DNA of 64,000 nt from Lentzea waywayandensis (GTDB lineage Bacteria; Actinomycetota; Actinomycetes; Mycobacteriales; Pseudonocardiaceae), in assembly GCF_900115955.1 (NCBI RefSeq), contig NZ_FOYL01000001.1, positions 1,178,001-1,242,000 on the forward strand, given 5' to 3'. Within the stretch, counting starts at the first letter, position 1, and each line of letters starts with the position of its first letter. The position numbers and the translations under genes are program-made. Below the pieces are notes generated by a model. It saw nothing but the letters and a program-made list of their open reading frames with translations, had not been told where the DNA came from and searched no databases. This document shows positions 1 to 27,939 of this stretch, in pieces.

Positions 1-2656
1 CGGTGGTGACCGCGGGCGCGTCGAGCCAGAAGGTCTCGCGCTGGAACGGATAGGTCGGCAGTTCCACGCCTGCCGGGTCCACGCCCTCGAACTCGGCGGA
101 GAAGTCCACGGCCACGCCGAGGCTGAAGGCCGCGCCGATCGACGTGAGCAGCCGGGCCCGGCCGCCTTCGCCGCGACGCAGGGTGCCGACGGTGTCCGCG
201 GTCTCGTCGAGACCGGTCGTGAGGACCGGGTGCGGACTGCATTCCACGAACACCGGACGGTCTGGGAGCAGCTGCCGCACAACCTCGTCGAACCGCACGG
301 TCTCGCGCAGGTTCCGGTACCAGTAACGAGCGTCCAGCCCGGCGGTGTCGAGCGGGTCACCGGTGACCGCCGAGTGGAACGGCACGGCACCGGTCCGCGG
401 GCGGATCGGCGCGAGTGCGGCGAGCAGCTCCTCCTCGACGGCTTCGACGTGCCGGGAGTGCGACGCGTAGTCGACCGCGATCCGCCTGGCCGGAATGTCC
501 TGCGCCAGCAACTCGTCGAGCGCGGCGGCGTCACCGGAGACCACGACCGAGGACGGGCCGTTGACCGCGGCGATCGAGAGGCTCTCACCCCAGGGCGCGA
601 TCAGCTCCTCGGCGCGCTCGACGGACGTGGTGAGCGACACCATGCCGCCCTTGCCGGACAGGGCGAGCAACGCCTTGCTGCGCAACGCGACCACGCAAGC
701 GCCGTCGGAGAGGGACAGGCCACCCGCGACGACGGCGGCGGCGATCTCACCCTGGGAGTGACCGATCACGGCGGCGGGCTCGACCCCGTAGGAACGCCAG
801 ACCTCGGCCAGCGACACCATCACCGCCCACAGCACGGGCTGCACGACGTCGACTCGCTGCAACGCCTCGGCGTCGTCGAGCACGTCCAGCAGTTCCCAGT
901 CCACAAAGGACGACAGAGCGTCGGCGCACTCCGCCATCCGCGCCGCGAACACCGGGGACGACTCCAGCAGCTCCCCGCCCATCCCGGCCCACTGCGAACC
1001 CTGACCGGGGAACACGAACACGGCCCGGCGCACACCGCGGGCGACGGCGGCACCCGTGCCCTGCTCGGCCAGGGCGGTCAACCCTGCCCGCAGGTCCCCT
1101 GCCACGACGGCCCGGTGCTCGAACAGCTGGCGGAACCTGAGCAGCGCGGCCCCGGCCGCGGGAACATCCACAAGGGACAGCAGGTTGCGCGCCTGAGCCC
1201 GCAACGCCGGTTCGGAGCGGGCCGAGAGCACCCACGGCACCACCGAATCCTCCGTGGAGGCGGTGGTCGACGGCCGCGGTCGCGCTTCCAGGATCACGTG
1301 GGCGTTGGTCCCGCTGACCCCGAACGACGACACACCCGCCCGTCGGGCAGCGCCGGTCTCCGGCCACGCGACGGCGTCGGTCAGCAGCTCCACCGACCCC
1401 GCCGACCAGTCGACGTGCGGTGAGGGCGCATCGACGTGCAGGGTCTTGGGCAGCACGCCGTGGCGCATCGCCTCGACCATCTTGATCACACCGCCGACAC
1501 CGGCCGCGGCCTGCGCGTGACCGATGTTCGACTTCAGCGAGCCGAGCAACAACGGCCGTTCCCGGCCCTGCCCGTACGTCGCCAGCAGGGCTTCGGCCTC
1601 GATCGGGTCACCCAGCGACGTGCCCGTGCCGTGCGCCTCCACGACGTCCACATCGGACGGTGACAGCCCGGCGTTGGCCAGCGCCGCCCGGATCACCCGC
1701 TGCTGCGCCAGGCCGTTCGGCGCGGTCATGCCGTTGGAGGCGCCGTCCTGGTTGACCGCAGTGCCCCGGACCACGGCCAGGATCGGGTGACCGAGGCGTT
1801 CGGCGTCGGAAAGCCGTTCCAGGAGCAGGACACCGACGCCCTCGGCCCAGCTCGTGCCGTCGGCGGCGGCCGCGAACGCCTTGCAGCGCCCGTCCGGTGC
1901 CAGCGCCCGCTGCCGGCTGAACTCGACCAGCGCGGACGGTGTCGCCATCACCGACACACCTCCGGCGAGAGCGAGGGTGCAGTCGCCCTGGCGCAGCGCC
2001 TGTGCGGCGAGGTGCAGGGCGACCAGCGACGACGAGCACGCCGTGTCGATCGTGACGGCGGGCCCCTCCAACCCGAAGGTGTAGGCCACCCGGCCCGAGG
2101 CCACGCTGCCCGCGCTGCCGTTGCCGAGCAGGCCCTCGAAGCCCTCCGGCACCCGGTACATGCGGCCCGCGTAGTCGTTGTACATCACGCCGGAGAACAC
2201 GCCGGTCCTGCTGCCCCGCACCGAGTCCAGGGTCAGCCCGGCCCGTTCGAACGCCTCGTACGACACCTCCAGGAGGAGCCGCTGCTGCGGGTCGATGGCC
2301 AGCGCGTCCCGCGGGCTGATGCCGAAGAACGCCGGGTCGAACTGGTCGGCGTCGTGCAGGAACCCACCCTCACGCGTGTAGACCTTGCCCGGCTCGTCGG
2401 CGTCCGCGTCGTACAGGCCGTCGAGGTCCCAGCCACGCCGCGTCGGGAAGCCGCTGATGGCGTCACCGCCGCGGGACACGAGGTCCCACAGCTGTTCCGG
2501 CGAACCGGCGCCACCGGGATAGCGGCAGCTCATCCCGATGATCGCGACGGGTTCTCCCGCCGCGGCCTCGAGCTGCCGGTTGACCTCCCGCAGCCGGTCG
2601 CTCTCCTTGAGCGACGCGCGCAGGGCTTCGACGATCTTGTCCGGGGTGGTGGCCAT
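1..2656 (-). CDS. Modular type I polyketide synthase F, N-terminal part (module 11 KS-AT; cut by window edge)
   Basis: Sixth PKS of the operon; the reading frame stays open to position 1, so the gene continues leftwards and only about 885 residues are visible. The start is ATG 2656, with GGAGA about 10 nt upstream and 21 nt after the stop of PKS E. Order: N-terminal docking helix (about 1-30, [12 protein letters not shown] type), KS with the DTACSSSL nucleophile Cys207, AT with GHSQG Ser634 and YASH at 730-733, then the post-AT linker ending near [19 protein letters not shown] together with YASH is the known signature of methylmalonyl-CoA-specific ATs, so this module should add a methyl-branched unit. 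The reductive domains and ACP lie outside the window. The AT is almost identical to those of modules 2 and 6. The docking helix differs from those of PKS C, D and E and matches the distinct C-terminal tail of PKS E. Identity as a PKS is certain; the module's final chemistry is unknown. Confidence 0.97.
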   Translation of the reverse strand, partial: MATTPDKIVEALRASLKESDRLREVNRQLEAAAGEPVAIIGMSCRYPGGAGSPEQLWDLVSRGGDAISGFPTRRGWDLDGLYDADADEPGKVYTREGGFLHDADQFDPAFFGISPRDALAIDPQQRLLLEVSYEAFERAGLTLDSVRGSRTGVFSGVMYNDYAGRMYRVPEGFEGLLGNGSAGSVASGRVAYTFGLEGPAVTIDTACSSSLVALHLAAQALRQGDCTLALAGGVSVMATPSALVEFSRQRALAPDGRCKAFAAAADGTSWAEGVGVLLLERLSDAERLGHPILAVVRGTAVNQDGASNGMTAPNGLAQQRVIRAALANAGLSPSDVDVVEAHGTGTSLGDPIEAEALLATYGQGRERPLLLGSLKSNIGHAQAAAGVGGVIKMVEAMRHGVLPKTLHVDAPSPHVDWSAGSVELLTDAVAWPETGAARRAGVSSFGVSGTNAHVILEARPRPSTTASTEDSVVPWVLSARSEPALRAQARNLLSLVDVPAAGAALLRFRQLFEHRAVVAGDLRAGLTALAEQGTGAAVARGVRRAVFVFPGQGSQWAGMGGELLESSPVFAARMAECADALSSFVDWELLDVLDDAEALQRVDVVQPVLWAVMVSLAEVWRSYGVEPAAVIGHSQGEIAAAVVAGGLSLSDGACVVALRSKALLALSGKGGMVSLTTSVERAEELIAPWGESLSIAAVNGPSSVVVSGDAAALDELLAQDIPARRIAVDYASHSRHVEAVEEELLAALAPIRPRTGAVPFHSAVTGDPLDTAGLDARYWYRNLRETVRFDEVVRQLLPDRPVFVECSPHPVLTTGLDETADTVGTLRRGEGGRARLLTSIGAAFSLGVAVDFSAEFEGVDPAGVELPTYPFQRETFWLDAPAVTT

Positions 2657-2677
2657 GGTGGGGTCTCCGCGATCAGG

Positions 2678-17641
<14,964 letters not shown>

Positions 17642-17643
17642 CG

Positions 17644-20600
17644 TCAGTTCCCCAATGTGTTGTCGATGAAGTCGAAGAGGTCGTCCGCGGACGCCGTGGC
17701 GAGGCTGTCCGCGACGTCGGCCCCGGCGGTGCCGGACCACTTGGCCAGCAAAGTCTGGAGCCGCCCGTGCAGCGCGGCGCGGCCGGCGTCGTCGAGCTCG
17801 GCGGCCAGCAGCCGCGTCTCGAGTCCGTCCACTTCGGACAGAAGGCGCTCGGCGTCCGGCGCGGTGCCGGACAGTTCGCCGCGCAGGTGCGCCGCGAGGG
17901 CCGCGGGCGAGGCGTGGTCGAACACCAGCGTCGACGGCAGCCGCAGCCCGGTCGCCGCGGCGAGCCGGTTGCGCAGTTCGACGGCGGTCAGCGAGTCGAA
18001 GCCGACCTCCAGGAAACCGCGGCTCGTCTCGACACCCGAGGCGTCGGCGTGCCCGAGCACCGCGGCCATCGCCTCGCGGACCAGTTCCAGCACGATCGCG
18101 TCCTGCTCGGCAGCGGTGCGCCCGGCCAGCCGCCGGGTCAGCTCGGCCGCGTCGGACGGCGCGACCACTCGCCGTGGCTTCGCCCTGACCAGACCGCGCA
18201 GCAACGCCGGCACGTCGTCACCACGCAGCGCCGCCGGGTCGAGGCGCATCGGGACGAGCAGACTCGCCGCCTCCGCGACGGCCGCGTCGAACAACGCCAC
18301 ACCATCCTCTGTGGACAGAGGCAGCAAGCCGGACCGGCTCATGCGGCGGCGGTCCGTCTCGCCGAGGCCTCCGGCCATGCCCGCGTCCCACGCGCCCCAG
18401 GCGAGCGAGACGGCAGGCAGCCCGGCCACCTGGCGGTGGTGCGCGAGGCCGTCGAGGTAGGAGTTGGCGGCCGCGTAGCCGCCCTGCCCCGGGGTGCCCG
18501 AAAGTCCGGACACCGAGGAGAACAGCACGAACGCGGCGAGGTCGGCGTCACGGGTCAGCTCGTGCAGGTGGCGGGCGCCGTCCGCCTTCGGCCGCAGCAC
18601 GGCCGCGAGGTCGTCGCCGGTGAGCCGGTCGACGGTGGCGTCCGCCAGCACACCCGCGGCGTGCACCACGGCGGTGAGCGGACGGCTCAGCCCGGCCAGC
18701 AGGCCGGCCACCGCGGCCCGGTCGCCGACGTCGCAGGCCACGATCGTCACTCCCAGTCCCGCCAACTCTGCCGCGCCCGGAGCGTCCAGCCCGCGGCGCC
18801 CGGTGAGCACGAGGTGCTTGGCGCCACCGGCGACGAGGTGCCGGGCGAGCGCGGCGCCGAGCGCCCCGGTGCCGCCGGTGATCAGCACGGTGCCGTCCGG
18901 GTCGATCCCGTGCGGGACGGTGAGCGCGAGCTTCCCGACGTGTTTGGCCTGGCTCAGGTACCGCAGCGCGCCCGGCGTCTGCCGCACGTCCCACGCGGTG
19001 ACCGGCAGCGGCCGCAGGTGTCCCGCGGCGAACAGGCCGAGCACCTCCGTGAGCATCCGCCCGAGCCGTTCGGCCCCGGCCTCGCCGAGGTCGAACGCCC
19101 GGTAGTCGACGCCGGGCACCGAACGGACGTCGGTCTTGCCCATCTCGAGGAACCGGCCGCCCTCCGCCAGCAGCGACAGCGACGCGTCCACGAACTCGCC
19201 CGCGAGCGAGTTCAGCACGACGTCCACCCGTCCGAAGCTCTCGGCGAACGCGAGAGTGCGCGACGAGGCCACGTGCTCGACGCCGAGACCGCGCACCACG
19301 GCGTGCTTGCCGGGACTGGCGGTCGCGTACACCTCGGCACCGAGGTGGTGTGCGAGCTGGACGGCGGCCATGCCGACGCCACCCGCGGCCGCGTGCACCA
19401 GCACGGACTCGCCTGGCTTCAGCTCGGCGAGCTCGACGAGGCCGTAGTAGGCGGTCAGGAACGCGACCGGCGTGGTCGCCGCCTGCGCGAACGTCCAGCC
19501 TTCCGGAACCGGTGCCACCAAACGGTGATCGGTGACAGCGCGGGTGCCGAAGGTGCCGGGGAACAGGCCGAAGACGCGGTCCCCCACCGTCAGTCCGGTG
19601 ACGCCCGAGCCGATCTCCGCCACCACGCCCGCGGCCTCCTGTCCCAGCGGAACAGGCCCGCCGGGGTACTGCCCGAGGGCGTTGAGGACGTCGCGGAAGT
19701 TCACGCCGGCGGCGCGGACGGCGATCCGCACCTCGCCCGCGGCAAGCGGTTGCGCCGGTTCCGGCAACGCCGTGACGCCGTCCACCGTGCCGGGCGCGGT
19801 GACCGCGAGCCGCCAGTCACCTGCCGGAAGCTCCAGGCCGGGCGCCGTCCCGCGGACGACGCGGGGAACCAGCACACGGCCCGCCCGCACTGCCAGTTCG
19901 GGCTCTCCAGCCGGAAGTGCGGGAACCACGTCGTCGGCGAGGTCCACCAGCCGGAACCGGCCGGGATGCTCGGCGCGGGCGGAGCGGACGAGCCCCCAGG
20001 CCGCGGCCGCACCGAGGTCGGGCACGGCGTCGCCGTCCGCAGCGGCGACCGCGCCCCGCGTGAGGAACACCAGCTCGGCGTCCCCTTCGGTGGCGAGCCA
20101 GGACCGGATCTCGGCCAGCACCGTCGCGGTCGTGGTGTGGACATCGGCCGGAGCGACCAGGACGGTCTTGGCGTCGGCAGCGGGCTCTCCTTGAGCCTCA
20201 ACCCATTCCACGCGGAACAACGCGTCCCGGACCTGCCCGAACTGGTCGGCCGCGACCGGCCGCAGCACGAGTGAGGCAACGGACAGCACCGGCCTGCCCG
20301 ACCCGTCGGCCACCGTCAGGGCAACGGTGTCAGGCGCGATCGGCGTGAGGCGAACTCGCAGGGTGGCGGCACCTTCGCTGTGCCGTGCCACCCCGGACCA
20401 GGTGAACGGCAGCCGCCCCTGACCGTCGTCGGGCAGCAGGTCGCCGAGCCCCAGACCGTGCAGCGCGGCGTCGAGCAGCGCGGGATGCAGGCCGAACCGC
20501 GCGGCGGTGTCGCGGTCGGCGGCGGGCAACGCCACCTCGGCGAACACCTCGCCGTCCCGCAGCCACGCCGCGCTCAGTCCCTGGAACGTCCGCCCGTAGG

Positions 20601-23600
20601 TGAAACCCCGGTCCTCGAACCCGGTGTACAGGTCCGTGACGTCCACTTCGGACGCTCCGGCGGGTGGCCATTCCCCGAGTTCCCCGGCGGGCACCGGCTC
20701 GGCGGTCAGCACACCGGTGGCGTGCCGCGTCCAGGGCTCGGTCTCGGCGCTGCGGGAGTGCACGGTGACCTCGTACCGATCGTCGACCGGTGCAACCGCC
20801 ACCTGGACCCGGACGGTGCCGGTCGGCGGCAGCACGAGCGGCGCGGCGATCGTCAGTTCCTCCAGCACCGCACAGCCCACCTCGGCACCCGCGCGCAGAG
20901 CCAGCTCCACGAACGCCGTGCCGGGCAGGATGACCGTGCCGTGCACGGCGTGCCCGGAAAGCCACGGCGAGGTCCGGGTCGAGAGCGAGCCGGTCAGCAC
21001 CCTGCCGCCGGACTCGGGCAGCTCCACGGCCACACCGAGCAACGGGTGGCCGAGCGCGCCGACGTCCCCCGCCGCAGCGCCGTCCAGCCAGAACCTCTCG
21101 TGCTGGAACGCATAGGTCGGCAGGTCCGCACGAACCGGACCAGATCCGAACACCTGCGACCACAAGGCGGTCTCAGCGAAGTGCGCGAGCGCGGTCAGCA
21201 CGCCGAGACAGTCGGAGCGACCCGCCACCAGGGTGGGCACGGCCTCCTCGACCATCGGGGTGAGCACGGCGTCGGGACCGAGCTCGACGAACTCGGTGAC
21301 GCCCGCGGAACGCAGCCGCGCGACGGCATCGGCGAACCGGACCGGCTCGCGCACCTGCCGCACCCAGTACTCCGGCGAGACATCCGGTTCTTCATCCACA
21401 GTGGACACGAACGCGATGGCCGGTTCGGCGTGGTCGAGTCCTTCGACAACGTCGCGGAACTCGGCGAGCATCGGCTCCATCAGCGCCGAGTGGAAGGCGT
21501 GACTCGTGTTGAGCCGCTTGGTCTTGGCGAACTTCGACGCCAGCGCGGTGACCGCGCCCGCCTCTCCGGACAACACCACCGAGGCCGGACCGTTCACCGC
21601 GGCCAGCGAAACCCCTTCCGGCAGCGGCAGAACCTCGTCCTCGCGTGCCTGCACGGCGATCATCACGCCACCGGGCGGCAGAGCCTGCATCAGGCGTCCA
21701 CGCGCGGTCACCAGCTTCGCCGCGTCCTCCAGGGTCAGGATCCCGGCGACGTGCGCCGCCGCGATCTCCCCGACCGAGTGTCCCGCGACGAAGTCCGGTC
21801 GCACACCCCACGACTCCAGCAGCCGGAACAACGCGACCTCGACCGCGAAGATCCCCTGCTGTGCGAACTCCGTCTGATCCAGTTCGGGCGAACCGAGAAC
21901 CTCCCCGAGCCGCGGATCCAGCAGGGCGCACACCGCGTCGAACGCGGCCGCGTAGGCCGGAAACCCCTCGTACAGCTCGCGGCCCATCCCCGCCCGCTGG
22001 GAACCCTGGCCGGAGAACAGGAACGCGGTCTCCCCGCGCAGCGATCCCCGGACGACCTCGGCGACCGACCGGCCCTCGGCGAGGCCGGTGAGCCCGCGGC
22101 GGACGCCGTCGAGGTCGGCGGCGAGCACCACGGCCCGGTGGTCGTGCGACGCCCTGGCCGTGGCGAGGGTCCTCGCGGTCGCGACCAGGTCGGGTTCCGT
22201 GCCGAGAAACGCCAGCAGCCGCGGGGCCTGCGCCCGCAGCCCGGCTTCGGACCTCGCCGAGACCAGCCACGGCACGACGCCGCCGGAGTACGTCTCCGCC
22301 GGCACGGGCTCAGGAGCGGGTGCCTCCTCCAGGACGACGTGGGAGTTGGTCCCGCTGATACCGAACGACGACACCCCTGCCCGGCGCACACGACCGCCGG
22401 CCGGCCACGGCACGGACTCGGTCAGCAACGAGACCTCGCCGGCCGACCAGTCCACCTGGGACGACGGAACGTCCGCGCGCAGCGTCCTCGGCAGCACCTC
22501 GTGCCGCAACGCCTGCACCATCTTGATCACGCCGGCGACGCCCGCGGCCGCCTGGGTGTGCCCGAGGTTCGACTTCACCGAACCCAGCCACAGCGGCGCT
22601 TCCCGGTCCTGCCCGTAGGTGGCCAGCAGCGCCTGAGCCTCGATCGGGTCGCCGAGGCGGGTCCCGGTGCCGTGCGCCTCGACGGCGTCCACATCGGACG
22701 GTCGCAGGCCGGCGGCGTCGAGAGCCTGCCGGATCACCCGTTGCTGCGACGGGCCGTTGGGCGCCGTCAACCCGTTGGACGCGCCGTCCTGGTTGACCGC
22801 CGAACCGCGGAGCACCGCGAGCACGGGGTGGCCGTGGCGGCGGGCGTCCGACAGCCGCTCCACCAGCAGCAGCCCGGCACCCTCGCCCCAGGCCGTGCCG
22901 TCGGCGGAGTCACCGAACGGCTTGCACCGGCCGTCGGCGGCCAGACCGCGCTGACGTGAGAACTCGACGAACCCGATCGGCGTGGACATCACGGTCACAC
23001 CGCCCGCGAGCGCGAGCGTGCACTCCCCCGCCCGCAACGCCTGCGCGGCGAGATGCAGTGCCACCAGGGACGACGAACACGCCGTGTCCACCGTGACCGC
23101 GGGGCCTTCCAGACCGAACGCGTACGCGACGCGGCCGGAGAACACGCTCGCCGAGCTGCCGGTGCCCAGATAGCCCTCGACCTGCTCGCGGGCGTTCATC
23201 AGCAGAGTGCCGTAGTCCTGGCCGTTCGTTCCGACGAACACGCCGACCCGACTGCCGCGCAACGCCACCGGGTCGAGCCCCGCGCGTTCGAACACCTCCC
23301 ACGACGTCTCCAGCAGCAACCGCTGCTGCGGGTCCATCGCCAGCGCCTCGCGCGGGCTGATCCCGAAGAACGCCGCGTCGAACCCGGTCACGTCGTCCAC
23401 AAAGGATCCGTGCCGGACGTAGGAACGGCCGGGCACCTCGGGATCGGGGTCGTACACGGCCTCGACGTCCCACCCGCGGTCGTCGGGGAACTCGGTGGCC
23501 GTGTCCCCACCTGCTGCCAGCAGCTCCCACAGGTCCTCCGGGGAGTCGACCCCACCAGGGAACCGGCAGCTCATCGCGACGATCGCGATCGGCTCGTCGG

Positions 23601-26600
23601 CAGCACCCCGCTCGGAGACCTCGGCAACGGCACCGGTCGCGCCGGTGAGCCGCTCCGCGAGGTAGCGGACCAACGCGCCAGGACTGGGGTGGTCGAAGAC
23701 CAGGGTCGCGGGCAGTTTCAGGCCGACCGAGGCACCCAGCCGGTTCCGCAGCTCGACCGCCGTCAGCGAGTCGAAACCCAGGTCGCGCAGGGCTCGGGCG
23801 GGATCGATGCGGCCGGGCTCGGAGAACCCGAGCACGGCGGCGATCTGCGTGCGCACGATCTGAAGCAGCCGCCGGTCCCGCTCCTCCGGCGCCAGGTCGG
23901 CGAGACCGGGTTCGGCATCGGTGCGGACGAGCCGCATCTCGGGAAGGTCGGAGAGCAACGGACTCGGTGCCACGGCGGCGGTCCAGTCGACGTCGGCGAC
24001 GACGACAGCCGTGTCGTCGAGGTCGAGGACCCGCTGAAGACCGTCGAGGGCCAGCTCCGGCTCCATCGGCGGCACACCGCGGTGCAGCAGCCGGGTCTCC
24101 AGGCCCCCGTCGGCCATGCCGCCGCCCGCCCAGTGCCCCCAGCCGATCGACGTCGCGGGCAGGCCCAGGCCACGGCGATACCGCGCGAAGGCGTCCAGGA
24201 AAGCGTTGCCCGGCGCGTAGTTCCCCTGGCCCGCCCCGCCGTACGTGCCGGCGAGCGACGAGAAGAGCACGAACGCGTCGAGGTCGAGCTCACGGGTCAG
24301 CTCGTGCAGGGTCACCGCCGCCGCGGCCTTCACCCGCAGCACGCGGCCCACCTGGTCGAGGCTCAGTTCGTCGAGCACGGCGTCGTCGAGGACGGCGGCG
24401 GTGTGGATCACCGAGCGCAGCGGGACGTCCTGCGGCAGGGCGTCGATCAGCGTGCCGAGTGCGTCGCGGTCGGCGGCGTCGCACGCGGCCACGGTGACCC
24501 GCGAGCCGAGTGCGGTGAGCTCGTTGGCGAGGTCGGCTGCGCCGGCGGCGTCCGGTCCGCTGCGGCTGACGAGCAACAGGTGCGGCGCGCCCAGGGTGGC
24601 CATCCGGCGCGCGACGTGGGCGCCGAGCGCACCCGTGCCGCCGGTGATCAGGACCGTGCCCTCCGGCCGCCAGTCACGCCGGGCGAGCGCTCCGGCGGAC
24701 CGGACGAGCCTCCGCGCGAACACGCCTTCCTGGCGCACGGCCAGTTCGTCCTCCGCGCCGCTCAGGCCACCCAGGAACAGGTCGACGGCGTCGTCGTCCG
24801 CGTCGGCGGGCAGGTCGGCGACCCCGCCCCAGCGAGCCGGGTGCTCCTGGCGCACCACCTGGCCGAGCCCCCAGACGAGGGCCTGCTCCGGGTCGGTGAC
24901 CGGGTCCGCGTCCGAGGTGGAGACCGCGCCCCGCGTGACCGTCCACAAAGGAACTTCGTGGTCCGCAAGCGCTTGCACCGCGGCTAGAGTCGCGGCGAAC
25001 CCCGCCGGAACGTCCGGATGTCCCAGCGTACGACCGTCGGGAGCGACGGCCAGCACACCGCGGACGTCCGTGAGGTCACCCACTTCAGCTGAGCGGATCA
25101 CCTCGGCGCCGTGGCGGGCGAGTCCCTGCGCGACGCGGTCAGTGAGGTCGTCCGCGCCGAGCACGACCCAGGTACCCGTGACGGCAGGGGTTCCGGCGGG
25201 CACGAGCCGCCAGGTCGTCTCGTGCCGCAGGTCGTCGACGGCCGTGCGGCGACGCGGTGTGCCGGGCTCCGACCAGTAACGCTCGCGCTGGAACGGATAC
25301 GTCGGCAGGGTCACGCGGCGGGTGCCGGTGCCCGCGAAGACGCCGGCCCAGTCGACCTCGGCACCTCGGGCGAACGCCTCACCGAGCGAGGTCACCAAGC
25401 GGGACAGGTCGCCGTCGTCGCGGCGGAGGGTGCCGACGGCGGCGGCGCCCGCACCGGCGTGCTCGATCGTCTCCTCGATGCCGACGGTGAGCACGGGGTG
25501 CGGGCTGCACTCGACGAAGACGGTGGCCCGGTTCGCGAGAAGTGTCGTGACGGCCTGGTCGAACCGGACGGGTTCGCGGAGGTTGCGGTACCAGTAGGCA
25601 GCGTCCAGCCCGGTGGTGTCCAGGACCTCCCCGGTCACCGCCGAGACGAACGGGATCCGGCCGGGCAGAGGCCGCACCGGGGCCAACAGCTCGGCCAGTT
25701 CTGCGGCCAGCAGCTCGACCTGCGCCGAGTGCGAGGCGTAGTCGACGGCGATCCGCCGCGCCCGCACCTCGACCGACGCGACTAGCTCGTCCAGCGCCCC
25801 GGCCTCACCCGAGACCACGACCGACGACGGGCCGTTGACCGCCGCCACCGAGATCCTGCCGTCCCACGCCGCGATCAGCTCGCGGGCGTGATCGACCGAC
25901 GCGGCCAGCGAGACCATGCCGCCCAGTCCGGACAGCCGCAGAATCGCCTTGCTGCGCAGCGCGACCACACGAGCACCGTCCTCAAGGGACAGACCGCCCG
26001 CGACGACCGCCGCGGCGATCTCCCCCTGGGAGTGGCCCACCACGGCAGCGGGTTCGACGCCGTGCGAACGCCAGACCTCGGCCAGCGACACCATCACCGC
26101 CCACAGCACGGGCTGCACGACGTCGACCCGGCCAAGCGCCTCCTCGTCGTCGAGGACGTCCAGCAGGTTCCAGTCGACGAACGACGAGAGAGCCGAAGCG
26201 CACTCGGACATCCGCGAGGCGAACACCGGAGAGGAACCGAGGAGCGCACGACCCATCCCGGCCCACTGCGAACCCTGGCCGGGAAAAACGAAGACGACGT
26301 CACCGGGATTCGCCGGCTCACTGGTGACCGCGTCGAGTCCGGCGGCGTCGAGCACCACGGCCCGGTGCTCGCGCACCGACCGCGTGGTGACCAACGCGCG
26401 CCCGATGTCGACCGGGTCGTCGTCGAGGACTCCGAGGGCCTGGGCGAGATCTCGCAGGGCTGACCCGGTCCGGGCCGAGAGCACCCACGGCACCACGGGC
26501 AGTTCCGCGGACGGCTCGTCGTCTTCGGCGGGAACGGCCTCGATGATCACGTGCGCGTTCGTCCCGCTGACGCCGAACGACGACACCCCGGCGCGCCGGG

Positions 26601-27903
26601 GCACGTCGGTCTCGGGCCACCGCACAGCTTCGGCGAGCAGCCGAACCTGACCGGAGGTCCAGTCCACATGGGATGAAGGAACGTCAGAGTGCAGCGTCTT
26701 CGGCAGCACGCCGTGCCGCATCGCCTCGACCATCTTGATCACGCCACCGACACCGGCAGCGGCCTGCGTGTGCCCGATGTTCGACTTCAACGATCCCAGC
26801 CACAACGGCCGGTCCCGGTCCTTGCCGTACGTGGCCAGCAGGGCCTCGGCCTCGATCGGGTCACCCAGCGTCGTGCCGGTGCCGTGCGCCTCCACGACGT
26901 CCACATCGGACGGTGCGAGGCGCGAGTCGGCCAGCGCCGCACGGATCACCCGTTGCTGCGCCAGGCCGTTCGGCGCGGTCAGGCCGTTGGAAGCGCCGTC
27001 CTGGTTGACCGCGGAACCGCGCAGCACCGCCAGCACCGGATGGCCGAGCCGGCGGGCGTCGGACAGCCGTTCCAGGACGAGCAGGCCGACGCCCTCACCC
27101 CAGGCGGTGCCGTCGGCGTTGTCGGAGAAGGCCTTGGCGCGGCCGTCGGCGGCGAGTCCGCCCTGCTGGCTGAACTCGACGAACCCCTCCGGCGTCGTCA
27201 TGATCGTGACCCCGCCCGCCAGCGCGAGCGTGCACTCCTCCGCCCGCAGCGCCTGCGCGGCGAGGTGCATCGCCACCAGCGACGACGAGCAGGCCGTGTC
27301 GACGGTCAGCGCCGGGCCCTCCAGCCCGAAGGTGTAGGCGATCCGGCCGGAGAACACGCTGGCCGCGCTGCCGGTGAGCAGATATCCGGACAGGGCCTCG
27401 ACCTGTTCCTCCGACGGTCCGGCGATCTGCGCCATGCCGCCGACGAACACCCCGGTGCGACTGCCCCGCAGACCGTCGACCGGCAGGCCCGCGCGTTCGA
27501 ACGCCTCGTGCGCGACCTCCAGGAGCAGGCGTTGCTGCGGGTCCATGGCGACGGCTTCGCGCGGCGAGATCCCGAAGAACTCCGGGTCGAAGTCCGCTGC
27601 CTCGTGCAGGAAACCGCCCTGGCGGACGTAGCTGTGCCCCGGCTGCGGCGCGCCGGCCCGGTAGAGCCGGGCGACGTCCCAGCCGCGGTCGGCGGGGAAG
27701 TCGGAGATCGCGTCGGTCTCCCCCGCGACCAGGTCCCACAGGCGTTCGGGCGTGTTCGCGCCTCCGGGGTACCGGCAGGCCATGCCGACGATCGCGATCG
27801 GCTCGCCCGCCCTGTCCTCGGCGTCGCGCAGCCGGGCACGAACGTCGTGCAGGTCGGCCGTGACGCGCTTGAGGAAGTAGCGGAGCTTGTCTTCACTCGA
27901 CAT
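17644..27903 (-). CDS. Modular type I polyketide synthase D (modules 6-7; module 7 fully reducing)
   Basis: A 3419-residue two-module PKS. ATG 27903 has GAGGA just upstream and begins the docking helix [18 protein letters not shown]; the gap after PKS C is 36 nt. Module 6: KS Cys205, AT Ser625 (GHSQG) with YASH 722-725 (methylmalonyl), KR with LDD (B-type) and Tyr1229, ACP Ser1379; expected product is an alpha-methyl beta-hydroxy unit. Module 7: KS Cys1609, AT Ser2043 (GHSVG) with HAFH 2135-2138 (malonyl), DH His2318 ([10 protein letters not shown]) and Asp2478, an enoyl reductase at about 2700-2995 with the nucleotide-binding loop [15 protein letters not shown] near 2836, KR Tyr3143 (LAD), ACP Ser3304. 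Module 7 is the only visible module with a complete KR-DH-ER loop and should leave a saturated methylene unit. The C-terminal docking region (about 3350-3419, ending [12 protein letters not shown]) precedes PKS E by 2 nt, so translation is probably coupled. Confidence 0.98.
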   Translation of the reverse strand: MSSEDKLRYFLKRVTADLHDVRARLRDAEDRAGEPIAIVGMACRYPGGANTPERLWDLVAGETDAISDFPADRGWDVARLYRAGAPQPGHSYVRQGGFLHEAADFDPEFFGISPREAVAMDPQQRLLLEVAHEAFERAGLPVDGLRGSRTGVFVGGMAQIAGPSEEQVEALSGYLLTGSAASVFSGRIAYTFGLEGPALTVDTACSSSLVAMHLAAQALRAEECTLALAGGVTIMTTPEGFVEFSQQGGLAADGRAKAFSDNADGTAWGEGVGLLVLERLSDARRLGHPVLAVLRGSAVNQDGASNGLTAPNGLAQQRVIRAALADSRLAPSDVDVVEAHGTGTTLGDPIEAEALLATYGKDRDRPLWLGSLKSNIGHTQAAAGVGGVIKMVEAMRHGVLPKTLHSDVPSSHVDWTSGQVRLLAEAVRWPETDVPRRAGVSSFGVSGTNAHVIIEAVPAEDDEPSAELPVVPWVLSARTGSALRDLAQALGVLDDDPVDIGRALVTTRSVREHRAVVLDAAGLDAVTSEPANPGDVVFVFPGQGSQWAGMGRALLGSSPVFASRMSECASALSSFVDWNLLDVLDDEEALGRVDVVQPVLWAVMVSLAEVWRSHGVEPAAVVGHSQGEIAAAVVAGGLSLEDGARVVALRSKAILRLSGLGGMVSLAASVDHARELIAAWDGRISVAAVNGPSSVVVSGEAGALDELVASVEVRARRIAVDYASHSAQVELLAAELAELLAPVRPLPGRIPFVSAVTGEVLDTTGLDAAYWYRNLREPVRFDQAVTTLLANRATVFVECSPHPVLTVGIEETIEHAGAGAAAVGTLRRDDGDLSRLVTSLGEAFARGAEVDWAGVFAGTGTRRVTLPTYPFQRERYWSEPGTPRRRTAVDDLRHETTWRLVPAGTPAVTGTWVVLGADDLTDRVAQGLARHGAEVIRSAEVGDLTDVRGVLAVAPDGRTLGHPDVPAGFAATLAAVQALADHEVPLWTVTRGAVSTSDADPVTDPEQALVWGLGQVVRQEHPARWGGVADLPADADDDAVDLFLGGLSGAEDELAVRQEGVFARRLVRSAGALARRDWRPEGTVLITGGTGALGAHVARRMATLGAPHLLLVSRSGPDAAGAADLANELTALGSRVTVAACDAADRDALGTLIDALPQDVPLRSVIHTAAVLDDAVLDELSLDQVGRVLRVKAAAAVTLHELTRELDLDAFVLFSSLAGTYGGAGQGNYAPGNAFLDAFARYRRGLGLPATSIGWGHWAGGGMADGGLETRLLHRGVPPMEPELALDGLQRVLDLDDTAVVVADVDWTAAVAPSPLLSDLPEMRLVRTDAEPGLADLAPEERDRRLLQIVRTQIAAVLGFSEPGRIDPARALRDLGFDSLTAVELRNRLGASVGLKLPATLVFDHPSPGALVRYLAERLTGATGAVAEVSERGAADEPIAIVAMSCRFPGGVDSPEDLWELLAAGGDTATEFPDDRGWDVEAVYDPDPEVPGRSYVRHGSFVDDVTGFDAAFFGISPREALAMDPQQRLLLETSWEVFERAGLDPVALRGSRVGVFVGTNGQDYGTLLMNAREQVEGYLGTGSSASVFSGRVAYAFGLEGPAVTVDTACSSSLVALHLAAQALRAGECTLALAGGVTVMSTPIGFVEFSRQRGLAADGRCKPFGDSADGTAWGEGAGLLLVERLSDARRHGHPVLAVLRGSAVNQDGASNGLTAPNGPSQQRVIRQALDAAGLRPSDVDAVEAHGTGTRLGDPIEAQALLATYGQDREAPLWLGSVKSNLGHTQAAAGVAGVIKMVQALRHEVLPRTLRADVPSSQVDWSAGEVSLLTESVPWPAGGRVRRAGVSSFGISGTNSHVVLEEAPAPEPVPAETYSGGVVPWLVSARSEAGLRAQAPRLLAFLGTEPDLVATARTLATARASHDHRAVVLAADLDGVRRGLTGLAEGRSVAEVVRGSLRGETAFLFSGQGSQRAGMGRELYEGFPAYAAAFDAVCALLDPRLGEVLGSPELDQTEFAQQGIFAVEVALFRLLESWGVRPDFVAGHSVGEIAAAHVAGILTLEDAAKLVTARGRLMQALPPGGVMIAVQAREDEVLPLPEGVSLAAVNGPASVVLSGEAGAVTALASKFAKTKRLNTSHAFHSALMEPMLAEFRDVVEGLDHAEPAIAFVSTVDEEPDVSPEYWVRQVREPVRFADAVARLRSAGVTEFVELGPDAVLTPMVEEAVPTLVAGRSDCLGVLTALAHFAETALWSQVFGSGPVRADLPTYAFQHERFWLDGAAAGDVGALGHPLLGVAVELPESGGRVLTGSLSTRTSPWLSGHAVHGTVILPGTAFVELALRAGAEVGCAVLEELTIAAPLVLPPTGTVRVQVAVAPVDDRYEVTVHSRSAETEPWTRHATGVLTAEPVPAGELGEWPPAGASEVDVTDLYTGFEDRGFTYGRTFQGLSAAWLRDGEVFAEVALPAADRDTAARFGLHPALLDAALHGLGLGDLLPDDGQGRLPFTWSGVARHSEGAATLRVRLTPIAPDTVALTVADGSGRPVLSVASLVLRPVAADQFGQVRDALFRVEWVEAQGEPAADAKTVLVAPADVHTTTATVLAEIRSWLATEGDAELVFLTRGAVAAADGDAVPDLGAAAAWGLVRSARAEHPGRFRLVDLADDVVPALPAGEPELAVRAGRVLVPRVVRGTAPGLELPAGDWRLAVTAPGTVDGVTALPEPAQPLAAGEVRIAVRAAGVNFRDVLNALGQYPGGPVPLGQEAAGVVAEIGSGVTGLTVGDRVFGLFPGTFGTRAVTDHRLVAPVPEGWTFAQAATTPVAFLTAYYGLVELAELKPGESVLVHAAAGGVGMAAVQLAHHLGAEVYATASPGKHAVVRGLGVEHVASSRTLAFAESFGRVDVVLNSLAGEFVDASLSLLAEGGRFLEMGKTDVRSVPGVDYRAFDLGEAGAERLGRMLTEVLGLFAAGHLRPLPVTAWDVRQTPGALRYLSQAKHVGKLALTVPHGIDPDGTVLITGGTGALGAALARHLVAGGAKHLVLTGRRGLDAPGAAELAGLGVTIVACDVGDRAAVAGLLAGLSRPLTAVVHAAGVLADATVDRLTGDDLAAVLRPKADGARHLHELTRDADLAAFVLFSSVSGLSGTPGQGGYAAANSYLDGLAHHRQVAGLPAVSLAWGAWDAGMAGGLGETDRRRMSRSGLLPLSTEDGVALFDAAVAEAASLLVPMRLDPAALRGDDVPALLRGLVRAKPRRVVAPSDAAELTRRLAGRTAAEQDAIVLELVREAMAAVLGHADASGVETSRGFLEVGFDSLTAVELRNRLAAATGLRLPSTLVFDHASPAALAAHLRGELSGTAPDAERLLSEVDGLETRLLAAELDDAGRAALHGRLQTLLAKWSGTAGADVADSLATASADDLFDFIDNTLGN

Positions 27904-27939
27904 GGGAGGTCCTCGGAGAACTTTGGGTCGGTGGGCGCA

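Noticed and set aside
17642-17740. Upstream extension of PKS E
   Set aside because: The 33 extra codons lie within PKS D and are Arg-rich; the docking helix begins at GTG 17641.
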